From assembly GCF_030954495.1 (NCBI RefSeq), contig NZ_JAVHUW010000083.1, positions 248,001-312,000 on the forward strand: DNA of 64,000 bases. The letters are read 5' to 3'. Under the pieces are notes generated by a model. That model ran no database searches, was not told the origin of the DNA, and was given only the letters and a program-made list of their open reading frames with translations. Of this stretch, positions 1 to 8,029 are shown one piece after another. The position numbers and the translations under genes are program-made. How positions within the stretch are numbered: the first letter of the stretch is position 1; each line of letters starts with the position of its first letter. Source of the stretch: Candidatus Desulfosporosinus nitrosoreducens. Lineage in GTDB: Bacteria > Bacillota > Desulfitobacteriia > Desulfitobacteriales > Desulfitobacteriaceae.

Positions 1-1275
1 TATTCTAACACTCCTCGCTTGGTAAGTTTGACAAGCTTATTCGCTTCCCAACCTCAAATCAAGAGGAGACTAATTATGATTAAAAAATCCAGACAGGTTT
101 CTGTTAAATGGTCTCTACTGGGTTTATTAGTGGTGGGGCTGATAGCCTTTGCAGTTTTCAGCAGCGCTAAAGCGGAGGCCTTAAGCCTCGTCCCTAAAAT
201 AGAGGCGGCTGTTCCTGCCCCAATTATTGATGTCAACTCAATGTCGCCTGTTCCGCTCAACAAAGCCTTAGTTGAATATGCCGGAAAAAACAAAGAAGGG
301 GAGTATCCTTACTCCAATGAGAATGACCTTGCCAGTATTGTCGTTGGAAATGATCAAACTGATGATGCTTTGGCAGCTATGCCGCTATTCGTTAAATCCT
401 ATGCTGAAGATACTGGCGATTATTATATTGTGCCATTCGTTCGAAATCAAAAGTTTGTAAAAATTGCCGTCGTAAAACCTCTGAGTGCCGGTAAAGCTGT
501 AATAGCTGCGGAAGGATCAATTTCTCCTTGTGACAAGTTCCTGGACGTAGATGCGCAGGAAGCGATGGCGATTATGAAACAAGCAAAAGAAGTTGGCAGC
601 GTACCTACCCCAAGGCTGGTTTTTTATAGGGAACCGTCTAACTCTTTCCAAGCTCTAAATAACATCAAGGAGTATTTAGTACCCTATTGGGAATTTGAAT
701 TTTCCAATCAAACCAGGTCATATGTCACTCAAGCGAAACAGGTAGTCACTAAGGATATCGCACCATGGTATGAGACATATATTACCCCTGAATATACCCC
801 CCAAGCCGTTCAAATTGAAGCCAACAAGCTGATTCGTGATGATGGTTGGATGCTAAAGGTTACAAAAATAACACTTGCCGCTTCTCCCTATGATAAAAAT
901 AATGGCAATTATCCAGGACGAGGCTTCGAAGCTTACTTTTCTTTGGAAAGCACGAGCGGAAAGGAAAAAGGGTTTATCCCTCAAGGCAAGATTCTGGGGA
1001 TAGTCGGGGCCAGTGGGAAACTTTATGAGTTGACTTGGCCGGAGTCTCTTGATCAGCTATATATTAAAATGCAGAGGTCGTTACCCGGGTTGGCTATAAA
1101 GGAAGGCAAACCTTATGAACCTGGAATTTTCAAGATTGCCGCAGGCGCCAAAGCCGAAGCGACTGAGGAAGCTTTTACAAAGGTGATTTATGAAGATGAA
1201 AAGGGCAACAAGTTTGAAATTCCAATTCAGGGAATTACACCGGAACTCACTTATCCCAATCCTAATGCTAAATAG
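1..1275 (+). CDS. BlaR1/M56-type membrane receptor, 3' end only
   Basis: The reading frame is open to the left edge, so this is the C-terminal part of a longer gene and the TTG at 19 is not its start. The first 55 or so residues (QIKRRLI stretch, then a hydrophobic segment ending FAVFSSAKAEA) match the juxtamembrane region and last membrane helix of the complete BlaR1 homologue at 2263-4167 (QIKKRLI, then ALVTFSSAQT). By analogy the lost upstream part would carry the M56 metalloprotease domain. The remaining roughly 360 residues would lie outside the cell; I do not recognise this domain, and it is neither a penicillin-binding sensor nor the NAGPA domain of its neighbour. A strong terminator follows. 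The receptor assignment is inferred from the shared membrane segment only. Confidence 0.65.
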   Translation, partial: YSNTPRLVSLTSLFASQPQIKRRLIMIKKSRQVSVKWSLLGLLVVGLIAFAVFSSAKAEALSLVPKIEAAVPAPIIDVNSMSPVPLNKALVEYAGKNKEGEYPYSNENDLASIVVGNDQTDDALAAMPLFVKSYAEDTGDYYIVPFVRNQKFVKIAVVKPLSAGKAVIAAEGSISPCDKFLDVDAQEAMAIMKQAKEVGSVPTPRLVFYREPSNSFQALNNIKEYLVPYWEFEFSNQTRSYVTQAKQVVTKDIAPWYETYITPEYTPQAVQIEANKLIRDDGWMLKVTKITLAASPYDKNNGNYPGRGFEAYFSLESTSGKEKGFIPQGKILGIVGASGKLYELTWPESLDQLYIKMQRSLPGLAIKEGKPYEPGIFKIAAGAKAEATEEAFTKVIYEDEKGNKFEIPIQGITPELTYPNPNAK

Positions 1276-1296
1276 GGAGTAAGAAAGCAATTCATA

Positions 1297-1336
1297 GGGC
1301 CTACCATGCATTTACGCTTCGGTAGGCCCTTATTTT
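1297..1336 (+). terminator. Intrinsic terminator after the first receptor gene
   Basis: A perfect 9-bp stem, GGGCCTACC at 1297-1305 and GGTAGGCCC at 1321-1329, is followed by TTATTTT. It lies 20 bases after the stop codon and separates the first receptor gene from the blaI-blaR1 unit. Confidence 0.85.
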
Positions 1337-1458
1337 GCTCTTTTACCTCAATGGAATAACAACTTTTTCCTCCGGTCTGAGCTTGAGATCAGAGGGTCAT
1401 ATCACTTCCTAGAATTCTTATTTGTTGAGGGTTTAGAGCTCCGTAATTGGGAAGGCTT

Positions 1459-1700
1459 AGTCTTTCTTAAATTTTTCGTAAAGAATTTACTATTTATCTC
1501 TGATATTGTAAAGAAAAAAGAAACTCTTCTAAAATTAAAAAATTGTAATTAGTCTTTTCAGGACTGTGGTTACTTCTTACCAACGGGCCAAGACGGGGAC
1601 GGGATAAACGACTGGCGGCACGATTTCCAGGTGTGAAGTCCGCTTAAAACAAAAGATTATGCTGTTTTCGACATCCATGATACAGCAAACGAAAAATGTT
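1459..1700 (+). pseudogene. Decayed relic of the 584-aa lipoprotein gene at 15917
   Basis: Bases 1459-1548 closely resemble 15607-15690, the sequence upstream of the lipoprotein gene at 15917 (shared core CTTTCTTAAATTTTTCGTAA). Directly after it, 1568-1670 translates to GYFLPTGQDGDGINDW, RHDFQV, a stop (TGA at 1634-1636), then SPLKTKDYAV. This aligns with GYLLPTGQDRDGVNNW...SPLKIKEYAV near the C-terminus of that lipoprotein, with a Trp codon turned into the stop. The leader and a C-terminal piece are thus joined and the body of the gene is missing: a deletion remnant. The rest of the 1337-1800 gap shows nothing else I can name. Confidence 0.75.
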
Positions 1701-1808
1701 ATCGCTTGGTATGAGGAAATGACAACCCCTGTGCCCAAATGGTATAAAGAGGTCTGCCTATGATTCTCTCCGCTTCCCCAAAATAGCTGAAGATTTCACA
1801 AATTCGGC

Positions 1809-1856
1809 TTGACAGCAATCGTTTACAGTTGTAGTATACTATCAACTACACGTGTA
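1809..1856 (+). promoter_or_regulatory. blaI promoter with two BlaI-type operators
   Basis: TTGACA at 1809-1814 and TAGTAT at 1832-1837 are spaced by 17 bp (TATACT at 1835-1840 overlaps). Two copies of the BlaI/MecI operator core TACANNTGTA are visible: TACAGTTGTA at 1824-1833 and TACACGTGTA at 1847-1856. One lies in the spacer/-10 and the other just past the -10, so bound repressor would block RNA polymerase. This is the layout expected for an autorepressed bla/mec-type unit. Confidence 0.8.
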
Positions 1857-1883
1857 AACATAAAGTGAGAGGGGATTTTAAAT

Positions 1884-2261
1884 TTGAAAAATATACCCAA
1901 TATATCTGATGCGGAATGGGAAGTTATGAAGATCTGCTGGTTGAAGTCAGCTCCCTGTACCGCAAATGAAATTGTTAAGGCTTTGGAACAATCGGCCGCT
2001 TGGAAGCCCAACACGATTAAAACCTTAATCGGACGGCTCGTGAAAAAAGGGGCACTGGGGTTTCAAGAAGAGGGCAGAGTTTATCTCTACAATCCGTTAG
2101 TCACAGAGGAAGAGTGCATCCAAGCAGAGAGTAAATCCTTTCTTGCTCGTGTTTTTGGCGGGGCCTTAAAACCTATGCTGGTTACCTTTCTTCAAGAAGA
2201 AAAACTTTCTCAGGACGATATTGAAGAACTGAAGCAGCTCCTAGAAGAGAGGAAGGAGTAG
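1884..2261 (+). CDS. BlaI/MecI-family transcriptional repressor
   Basis: A 125-residue winged-helix repressor of the BlaI/MecI/CopY family. The N-terminus ISDAEWEVMKICW is the family signature, followed by NTIKTLIGRLVKKGAL as recognition helix and wing, and a C-terminal dimerisation region rich in Glu and Leu (EEKLSQDDIEELKQLL). Length is normal for the family. It starts at a TTG preceded by GAGAGGGG. Its stop is separated by one base from the ATG of the BlaR1-type receptor, so the two are co-transcribed and translationally coupled. Two TACANNTGTA operators sit in its own promoter. In characterised relatives, ligand binding to BlaR1 triggers a protease signal that removes BlaI; the same logic is inferred here, but the ligand is unlikely to be a beta-lactam given the receptor's outer domain. 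Confidence 0.9.
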   Translation: MKNIPNISDAEWEVMKICWLKSAPCTANEIVKALEQSAAWKPNTIKTLIGRLVKKGALGFQEEGRVYLYNPLVTEEECIQAESKSFLARVFGGALKPMLVTFLQEEKLSQDDIEELKQLLEERKE

Positions 2262-2262
2262 A

Positions 2263-4167
2263 ATGCTAACGCTTTTAGAGGCAAATTGTCTTAGCTTTTT
2301 TAACTGGGTTATGATTACATCTGCCAAAGCAAGCATTTTCATCATTTTTCTCCTGGGAGTGAAATTTGTACTTAGACATAAAGTGAGAGTAGGCCTGCAG
2401 TATGGGCTATGGTCAGTTTTGCTTGTTGGTTTAGTGTTGCCCTGGACACCCAATAGTCCGGCAAGTGTCTATAATTATCTCGACGCTTCCCGCATGCAAC
2501 AAATGATCGTCTCGATTCTTGACCGAGCTATCCCATCATCCGCTGCTGACCTTAAAAGCCAGCCGTCCGCTTTGGACCCGGTTACTGTCTTGGGTAGGAA
2601 TTCCCCTAAAGCTGCTTTAAATCCTGAACCTCAGCGCTCGAAAGCTGAAAATGCTCATTCAGGAACGGCTTCTTTGTTCGTTTATCGACTAATGTATTAC
2701 TTATGGTTATTAGGGGTCCTGGTATTGACGGTTCTTACCGTCAGCATTAACAAACTGTTCTCCAAAAACATTGGACAGGCTTTGCCGGTTGATCAAGAGT
2801 TGCTTGCGGAGTTCAAGAAACTCCAAGCGGAGTTGCAGATAAAAAAGGATATTTCTCTGTTTAAGTCAAGGCACGTAATCAGCCCATCCTTATTCGGCTT
2901 AATCCATCCAAGGTTGCTCTTACCCTTTGGGATTGAGCAAACATTCAGTAGAGAACAAATAAACCATATTTTTTTACACGAGCTGATCCATTTCAAACGT
3001 AAGGACATTTGGATAAATTGCTTATGTCAGGTTTTGCTGATCTGTCACTGGTTTAACCCCCTGCTTTGGTACGCTTTTTACCGGATGCGGGAAGATCAGG
3101 AGATAGCCTGTGATGCTTTAGCAGCCACTCGAATTAATCCTGAGCAATCTTATGATTATGCCTATACACTCCTTAAGCTGGCCGAGACATACACTACAGC
3201 CCCCCCAATAGCTGGTTTGGCAAGTTTGTGCGGTTCCAATTCACAAATCAAGAAGAGATTAATCATCCTTAGAAACAGGAAGCTGATAAGGGCATCGGCT
3301 AAATGGTCTTTGTTAGCCGGTCTGTTGATAGCCCTGATAGCCTTGGTGACCTTCAGCAGTGCTCAAACGGTGACAAACCCTATTAGTTTAGAAAAAGGTC
3401 AAAATGTCAAAGTATCCCCGGAGAACAATCAAGCTTTTGGAGCTGCTGAGGGGACTGCCGATACAAGCTCGGGTATTACAATCGAGGATATAGCGGGACC
3501 CAATTATAAAGGCAAAGTGATGCTGATCAAAGATCCCACGCGGGTAAAATTAGCTGTTACCCAAAAGATTGGCGTTACGGGAGAGAAGGTTAGTGAGCTC
3601 GTCAAAGATAGGGGAGCGATTGCCGGAATTAATGCCGGAGGGTTTTATGATCCGAATGGTAAGGGGAACGGAGCTTTCCCGGATGGTTTAACCGTCAAGG
3701 ACGGGAAACTAGTCCACAATAGTGTAGGAGAAGAAGGGGTTAATATTGTTGGATTTGATGATCAGGGGAAAATGGTCCTTGGCAACATGTCGGTCAGTCA
3801 ATTAGAAGAGCGACACTTTCGTCAAGCGGTTAGTGAAGCAGTGACGTTTGCACCTAATCTTATCGTAGAGGGTAAACCGGTAATTTCAGGAGACGGCGGG
3901 TGGGGGATCGCCCCGCGGACCGGGATCGGTCAAAGGGCTGATGGAACCGTTATTTTCGTTGTTATTGACGGACGCCAACCGGCTTGGAGTATCGGGGCAA
4001 CCCTAAGAGACCTTACGAAGGTTTTTGAGGATTATGATGCTGTGAATGCAGTCAACCTTGATGGCGGTTCTTCCTCAGAAATGATCTATCAAGGCAAAGT
4101 CCTGAATAAGCTTCCGAACATTTTTGGAGAACGCTATGTTCCTACGGCTTTTGTGGTTACGCCCTAG
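2263..4167 (+). CDS. BlaR1-like M56 metalloprotease receptor fused to a phosphodiester glycosidase (NAGPA) domain
   Basis: A 634-residue membrane protein. Hydrophobic helices lie near residues 17-35, 43-60 and 145-165. The M56 zinc protease motif HELIH is at 239-243, followed by downstream EDQEIACDA, the family's third zinc-ligand region. A last helix is near 347-367. From about residue 404 to the end there is a complete NAGPA-type phosphodiester glycosidase domain with INAGGFYDP, APRTGIGQ and VNLDGGSSSE. Classical BlaR1 carries a class D beta-lactamase-like penicillin sensor here, so the outer domain has been exchanged. The ATG has a GGAAGGAG site inside the end of blaI. The NAGPA part is strikingly like the separate protein encoded next, suggesting domain capture from a neighbour. 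The sensed ligand, possibly a sugar-phosphate diester of the envelope, is inference. Confidence 0.88.
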   Translation: MLTLLEANCLSFFNWVMITSAKASIFIIFLLGVKFVLRHKVRVGLQYGLWSVLLVGLVLPWTPNSPASVYNYLDASRMQQMIVSILDRAIPSSAADLKSQPSALDPVTVLGRNSPKAALNPEPQRSKAENAHSGTASLFVYRLMYYLWLLGVLVLTVLTVSINKLFSKNIGQALPVDQELLAEFKKLQAELQIKKDISLFKSRHVISPSLFGLIHPRLLLPFGIEQTFSREQINHIFLHELIHFKRKDIWINCLCQVLLICHWFNPLLWYAFYRMREDQEIACDALAATRINPEQSYDYAYTLLKLAETYTTAPPIAGLASLCGSNSQIKKRLIILRNRKLIRASAKWSLLAGLLIALIALVTFSSAQTVTNPISLEKGQNVKVSPENNQAFGAAEGTADTSSGITIEDIAGPNYKGKVMLIKDPTRVKLAVTQKIGVTGEKVSELVKDRGAIAGINAGGFYDPNGKGNGAFPDGLTVKDGKLVHNSVGEEGVNIVGFDDQGKMVLGNMSVSQLEERHFRQAVSEAVTFAPNLIVEGKPVISGDGGWGIAPRTGIGQRADGTVIFVVIDGRQPAWSIGATLRDLTKVFEDYDAVNAVNLDGGSSSEMIYQGKVLNKLPNIFGERYVPTAFVVTP

Positions 4168-4208
4168 AGTGGGGAGTCGATTTTTAAGATGATTTTAAGG
4201 GAGGCAGC

Positions 4209-5180
4209 ATGAAGAGAATCCGAAAACTACGAAAAATACGTCTAAGAAGGATTATTACTTTTTCTATCTTCAATCTGGTTTTCTCCATAGTCCTGGCTCC
4301 CTTTATCGTTTTTTGGGGACCATTTGAAGCAACGAAAACGTTGGCAGTCGGCTCTATTCTCACGTCAAGGCATCCACAGGTTGTTGAGGCCTTTCTCTCC
4401 AAGGAAGAAATCAGTGAAATTGTAAATAAGTATGATAGCGCAGCCTCGCAACCTGATAGTCCAATCTGGCGTACGGTATCCGATGCAGCTGCCGGCATCA
4501 CGATTGAAGATATTCAAGGTAAGTCCTTTAAAGGCAAAGTAATGCTGGTAAAAGATCCAAAGCGGATAAAAGTCGCCGTAACCAAAGAATTGGAAGTCAG
4601 CGGTGAACGGGTAAGTGACCTAGTTAAAGACACAGGCGCTATTGCCGGCATAAACGGCGGAGGATTTTATGACCCAAATGGTGCAGGAAACGGAGCTTTT
4701 CCTGACGGGTTGACGGTTCATAATGGCAAAATCGTCCATAACAATGTAGGCAACAAGAGTACAGACATTGTAGCCCTTGATAAGGACGGCAAACTAATCG
4801 TTGGGCAAATCACAGCGGATGATGTTAAAAAGAAAAACATACAGGAAGCGGTATCGTTCTGGCCGACTTTAATCCAGGACGGGAAAAAGGGCGTATTTCA
4901 AGACTCAACTTGGGGAGTTGCACCGCGAACTGCCATCGGTCAGAAAGCTGATGGTACGATTATTCTTGTTGTCATTGATGGCCGGCAGGCAACCTGGAGT
5001 TGGGGGGCTAAAATGAGCGATCTCTATAGCCTTTTTAAAGACTATGATGCGGTAAATGCAGTTAATTTGGATGGCGGTTCTTCGACAGAACTCTTTTACA
5101 ATGGAAAAGTGATTAATAAACTTTGGAATTGGGCCGGTGAACGCTACCTGCCGAATGCTTTTGTGGTCCTGCCAGAATAA
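4209..5180 (+). CDS. Membrane-anchored phosphodiester glycosidase family protein (NAGPA)
   Basis: A 323-residue protein with a basic N-terminus (KRIRKLRKIRLRR) and one hydrophobic segment near residues 15-35, so it is probably anchored in the membrane with its enzyme domain outside. From about residue 96 it carries the NAGPA domain: INGGGFYDPNGAGNG, APRTAIGQ and VNLDGGSSTE. The family includes the human uncovering enzyme that removes GlcNAc from phosphodiester-linked mannose; bacterial members are mostly uncharacterised and thought to act on envelope glycans. The domain is highly similar to the C-terminal domain of the BlaR1-like receptor just upstream. It starts 41 bases after that gene with GGGAGG before the ATG, so the three genes from blaI onward may form one operon. 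It may destroy or generate the receptor's ligand (inference). Confidence 0.85.
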   Translation: MKRIRKLRKIRLRRIITFSIFNLVFSIVLAPFIVFWGPFEATKTLAVGSILTSRHPQVVEAFLSKEEISEIVNKYDSAASQPDSPIWRTVSDAAAGITIEDIQGKSFKGKVMLVKDPKRIKVAVTKELEVSGERVSDLVKDTGAIAGINGGGFYDPNGAGNGAFPDGLTVHNGKIVHNNVGNKSTDIVALDKDGKLIVGQITADDVKKKNIQEAVSFWPTLIQDGKKGVFQDSTWGVAPRTAIGQKADGTIILVVIDGRQATWSWGAKMSDLYSLFKDYDAVNAVNLDGGSSTELFYNGKVINKLWNWAGERYLPNAFVVLPE

Positions 5181-5258
5181 CATCAGCCAATGAACGGATT
5201 CTGTAGCCGGTTCTTGAAGGCATTTAGTAATTGCCGGTGTAAAAGGAGAAATTGCTCC

Positions 5259-6527
5259 ATGAAGAAAAAACTGCGTATCTTATCAGTTTGGATAGTAGTC
5301 TCACTCATTTTTCAATTTGGCGGGCATTTTCTTTTGAACAGCCAAGTTCAAAAAGTTATGGGACTGACGACGGGCGATAGTGAACCGGCGATTACGGTCC
5401 AGCTCAAAGCAACGATCCCCGGTTCTGATCTGACAAATATTCAGCTTTCTTACGCCAAGGATTATTTGGCTTACTTAGAGAAGGGAACCCTAAAAATCTT
5501 TAACTTAAAAACGGAAAAAGTTGTCTTTGAGAAAAAGCCTTCTTCTGCTACTGATCAAACATTAGGTGTTCAGGCGTATCAGTGGCTGCCGGATCGAAAT
5601 ATCTTACTCTATCTTTATACCAGGAAAAACCCTAATGAGGTGACAACCGTTAAAGTCTACCCTCCTCAGACTAATGCCTCAAACTCTGCGATCGTGCCGA
5701 AAACAGAAGATCCCAACCAAGCAAAAACTGTGACTCAAGAGGTTTCGGCGGAACCAAGATATGAAAAACGTTATGGAAGTCCACGGCTTACAGAACTCTA
5801 TTCTGTAGAGCTTCCCGATAGTGGTGAAGATACTGCTCCTGATGACCAGTTGCAGCCCTTTGATCCGCCGAGTGGCAGTGAGGAGATTGGCAAAGGCGGG
5901 AAATTAGAAAAATATGTCGTGGAAGCCGCTACTAATTTGATGTATTTAACTGTCACAAACGGTTCGACACAACAACTTATAAAGATAGGTGTTATGAAAA
6001 CCGTCAGTTCCCTAAGCAAATCAGGAGAGGTTATCAATAATATGGCTGTCTCTGACCGGTTCGCAAGCCTATACATAGACAGCAAAGTGGGATCTGTCCA
6101 GCAAGTTGTCGCTGTTCACTATGTTGAAGCTTCCCAAAAAGATCAGCGGCTGGTCATCTCTAAAAATGCCAACGATAGGATTCTAGGAGTCAGAAAAGGC
6201 AAAGTGTATCTGGGAGAAGTAGAAAATGATCAACTCGTAAAGATTAAAACAACAGACGACCTTAAAGAAGTGAAAGAGAATCCTGCCCTGAAAACCGAAT
6301 GGGAAGGCTCGATCCCTTATTCCAAAAATACTCGTGCCCTCATTGGAGTTCAGGGGCAGGTCATCGTCTATGACAATCAAACAGCATATATTGTCAGCGA
6401 CGGTCATCTGACAGAGGTCAAATTGCAGGGCGATGAAAATTATGTCTCTGCCGATGGCGCCGAGCTGATTCAAGTTAGCAAGGCAGAAACGTCTACCCTT
6501 GTGGAATTGCAACCTCTTAAACCCTAA
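5259..6527 (+). CDS. Exported protein of unknown function
   Basis: 422 residues from an ATG preceded by AAAAGGAGAA; an in-frame start at 5190 would add 23 residues without a proper ribosome site. The N-terminus has KKKLRIL followed by a hydrophobic segment (VWIVVSLIFQFGGHFLL), so it is a signal peptide or anchor. The rest is beta-rich with short repeated strands (LAYLEKGTLKIFNLKTEK, YQWLPDRNILLYLY) reminiscent of a beta-propeller, and a Pro/Gly/Asp-rich middle. I do not recognise a family. It sits between the NAGPA gene and the BNR-repeat lipoprotein on the same strand with short gaps, so joint transcription is likely. Confidence 0.7.
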   Translation: MKKKLRILSVWIVVSLIFQFGGHFLLNSQVQKVMGLTTGDSEPAITVQLKATIPGSDLTNIQLSYAKDYLAYLEKGTLKIFNLKTEKVVFEKKPSSATDQTLGVQAYQWLPDRNILLYLYTRKNPNEVTTVKVYPPQTNASNSAIVPKTEDPNQAKTVTQEVSAEPRYEKRYGSPRLTELYSVELPDSGEDTAPDDQLQPFDPPSGSEEIGKGGKLEKYVVEAATNLMYLTVTNGSTQQLIKIGVMKTVSSLSKSGEVINNMAVSDRFASLYIDSKVGSVQQVVAVHYVEASQKDQRLVISKNANDRILGVRKGKVYLGEVENDQLVKIKTTDDLKEVKENPALKTEWEGSIPYSKNTRALIGVQGQVIVYDNQTAYIVSDGHLTEVKLQGDENYVSADGAELIQVSKAETSTLVELQPLKP

Positions 6528-6567
6528 TCCTAAAATGAATTGGGCCATGCTTGGGAGGAGGATACTC

Positions 6568-7929
6568 TTGAAATCATTAAAAATAATCGCCGTAACGATT
6601 TTAGCGGTTAGCTTCTTTGGGATGGCAGGGTGTTCTCCTAAGGTTACGCCTATAACTAATCAGCCGGCCGCAATAAGAACTGAACAGAAAACAACTGAGC
6701 TCATGGAAAACATTGATTCCAAGGATAGCAAAACAATAAAAACTATGTCCTTTATTGATCTTGACCATGGCTGGATAGTTGTTGGCCGGAGTGTCCTAAG
6801 TACTCAAGACGGAGGGCTTCACTGGGTAAAAGCCGCAGATCTTAAGAATGAAGTATTGGATATGGATTTCCTATCGTTAAAACTTGGCTGGTTAGCAACA
6901 AGTGATGGCCTGTTGAAAACACAGGATGGCGGAAAGACCTGGAGTAATGTTGCTAACTATCAAGGAAAGGCGGCAGCCAGGGTGCAGTTTATTGATGAAA
7001 AGCACGGTTGGATCCTCTGCAATCAGCAGATTATGCGAACTGTCGACGGCGGAGAAAATTGGACGCTTATGGGAATCCCTAATCCTGATTATCCGGGGGA
7101 GCTTGCTTTTAATTTTATATCACCTGACCAAGGCTGGTTATTGGTGGGTTTTGTAGGGGGAGCGGGAAATCAGGGGAAAAAGCTTTATAAAACAATGGAT
7201 GGAGGAGGAAACTGGAATGAGGTTTCCAGTACCTCAATTCTATCATCTCCGCGTTGTCAAGATAAGGGCTTACCAATTGCGGGATATGTCAGTGATCTGT
7301 TTTTTCTTAATGAAAGAGACGGTTGGATAACGGAAAGCAGAGGGCAACTCATGGTCACGTCAGATGGAGGAAGGAACTGGAAAATGGTTGACAGACAGCC
7401 TGTTGAAGAGTGGTTTATGACTAAGCCTTTCTTTATAAATTCTCAGCAAGGCTATGTCCTGGATTCGCTTGCGGGTACTTCTCTTTTAGTGACAAACGAT
7501 GGAGGGCTAAACTGGAAAGCGGTAATTAACGGAAAAATTGAACCTTTGGTTATCGATGGTCGGTTAGAAGCCCTTGCCCCTGAGCTAATGAAGGGTAATC
7601 CCTTTGCCGGTAAAAATTTCGTTTATCTTGATGGATATTGGTATGATCCGGAGAGAGGTCAATTTGGGGATAGATATGTTGTAGCTTTCATGCGAAAACT
7701 GGAAGTGGCTACAAATCCCAGCCAACTGATAATCGAAGTGTACAATAAAGATCGCGCTCCTTACCTGGAAGGTGTTGAATGGGTAGACTATCCCTGCCCC
7801 AGAGAGATTGGGGATATCAGTTATATGAACATTGAGAATGACCAAACGCAAGTCCATTTTGTTTCTTCAATGGGCATTAAAGGAACGTTTGATCTGCAAA
7901 CAAAGCAGTGGAATTTTGCCGCTCAATAG
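6568..7929 (+). CDS. BNR/Ycf48-like repeat lipoprotein
   Basis: 453 residues from a TTG start six bases after GGGAGGAGG; the upstream in-frame ATGs lack such a site. The N-terminus is a lipoprotein signal with lipobox GMAGC. The mature part contains at least six repeats of the type GW..........TQDGGKTW (STQDGGLHW, KTQDGGKTW, RTVDGGENW, KTMDGGGNW, VTSDGGRNW, VTNDGGLNW), each preceded by a Gly-Trp strand. This is the BNR/Asp-box beta-propeller pattern shared with Ycf48 and sialidase-like proteins. The C-terminal 120 residues lack repeats. The role is unknown; surface-attached propellers usually bind partners rather than catalyse. Two more repeat proteins of this kind lie at 17858 and 19156. Confidence 0.82.
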   Translation: MKSLKIIAVTILAVSFFGMAGCSPKVTPITNQPAAIRTEQKTTELMENIDSKDSKTIKTMSFIDLDHGWIVVGRSVLSTQDGGLHWVKAADLKNEVLDMDFLSLKLGWLATSDGLLKTQDGGKTWSNVANYQGKAAARVQFIDEKHGWILCNQQIMRTVDGGENWTLMGIPNPDYPGELAFNFISPDQGWLLVGFVGGAGNQGKKLYKTMDGGGNWNEVSSTSILSSPRCQDKGLPIAGYVSDLFFLNERDGWITESRGQLMVTSDGGRNWKMVDRQPVEEWFMTKPFFINSQQGYVLDSLAGTSLLVTNDGGLNWKAVINGKIEPLVIDGRLEALAPELMKGNPFAGKNFVYLDGYWYDPERGQFGDRYVVAFMRKLEVATNPSQLIIEVYNKDRAPYLEGVEWVDYPCPREIGDISYMNIENDQTQVHFVSSMGIKGTFDLQTKQWNFAAQ

Positions 7930-8029
7930 GGTTGCGGCCTCAAGCATTTGGCTGAGAAAAATTTGCGAGATGGGAAATCAAGGGTATAGCGGATTTGTTC
8001 TTTCTGTGGTAGCCTTGATTATTCCTGCT

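Noticed and set aside
19..21. TTG at position 19 as the start of the first gene
   Set aside because: The frame is open to base 1 and the translated start matches the interior of BlaR1 proteins, so the gene is cut by the window edge.
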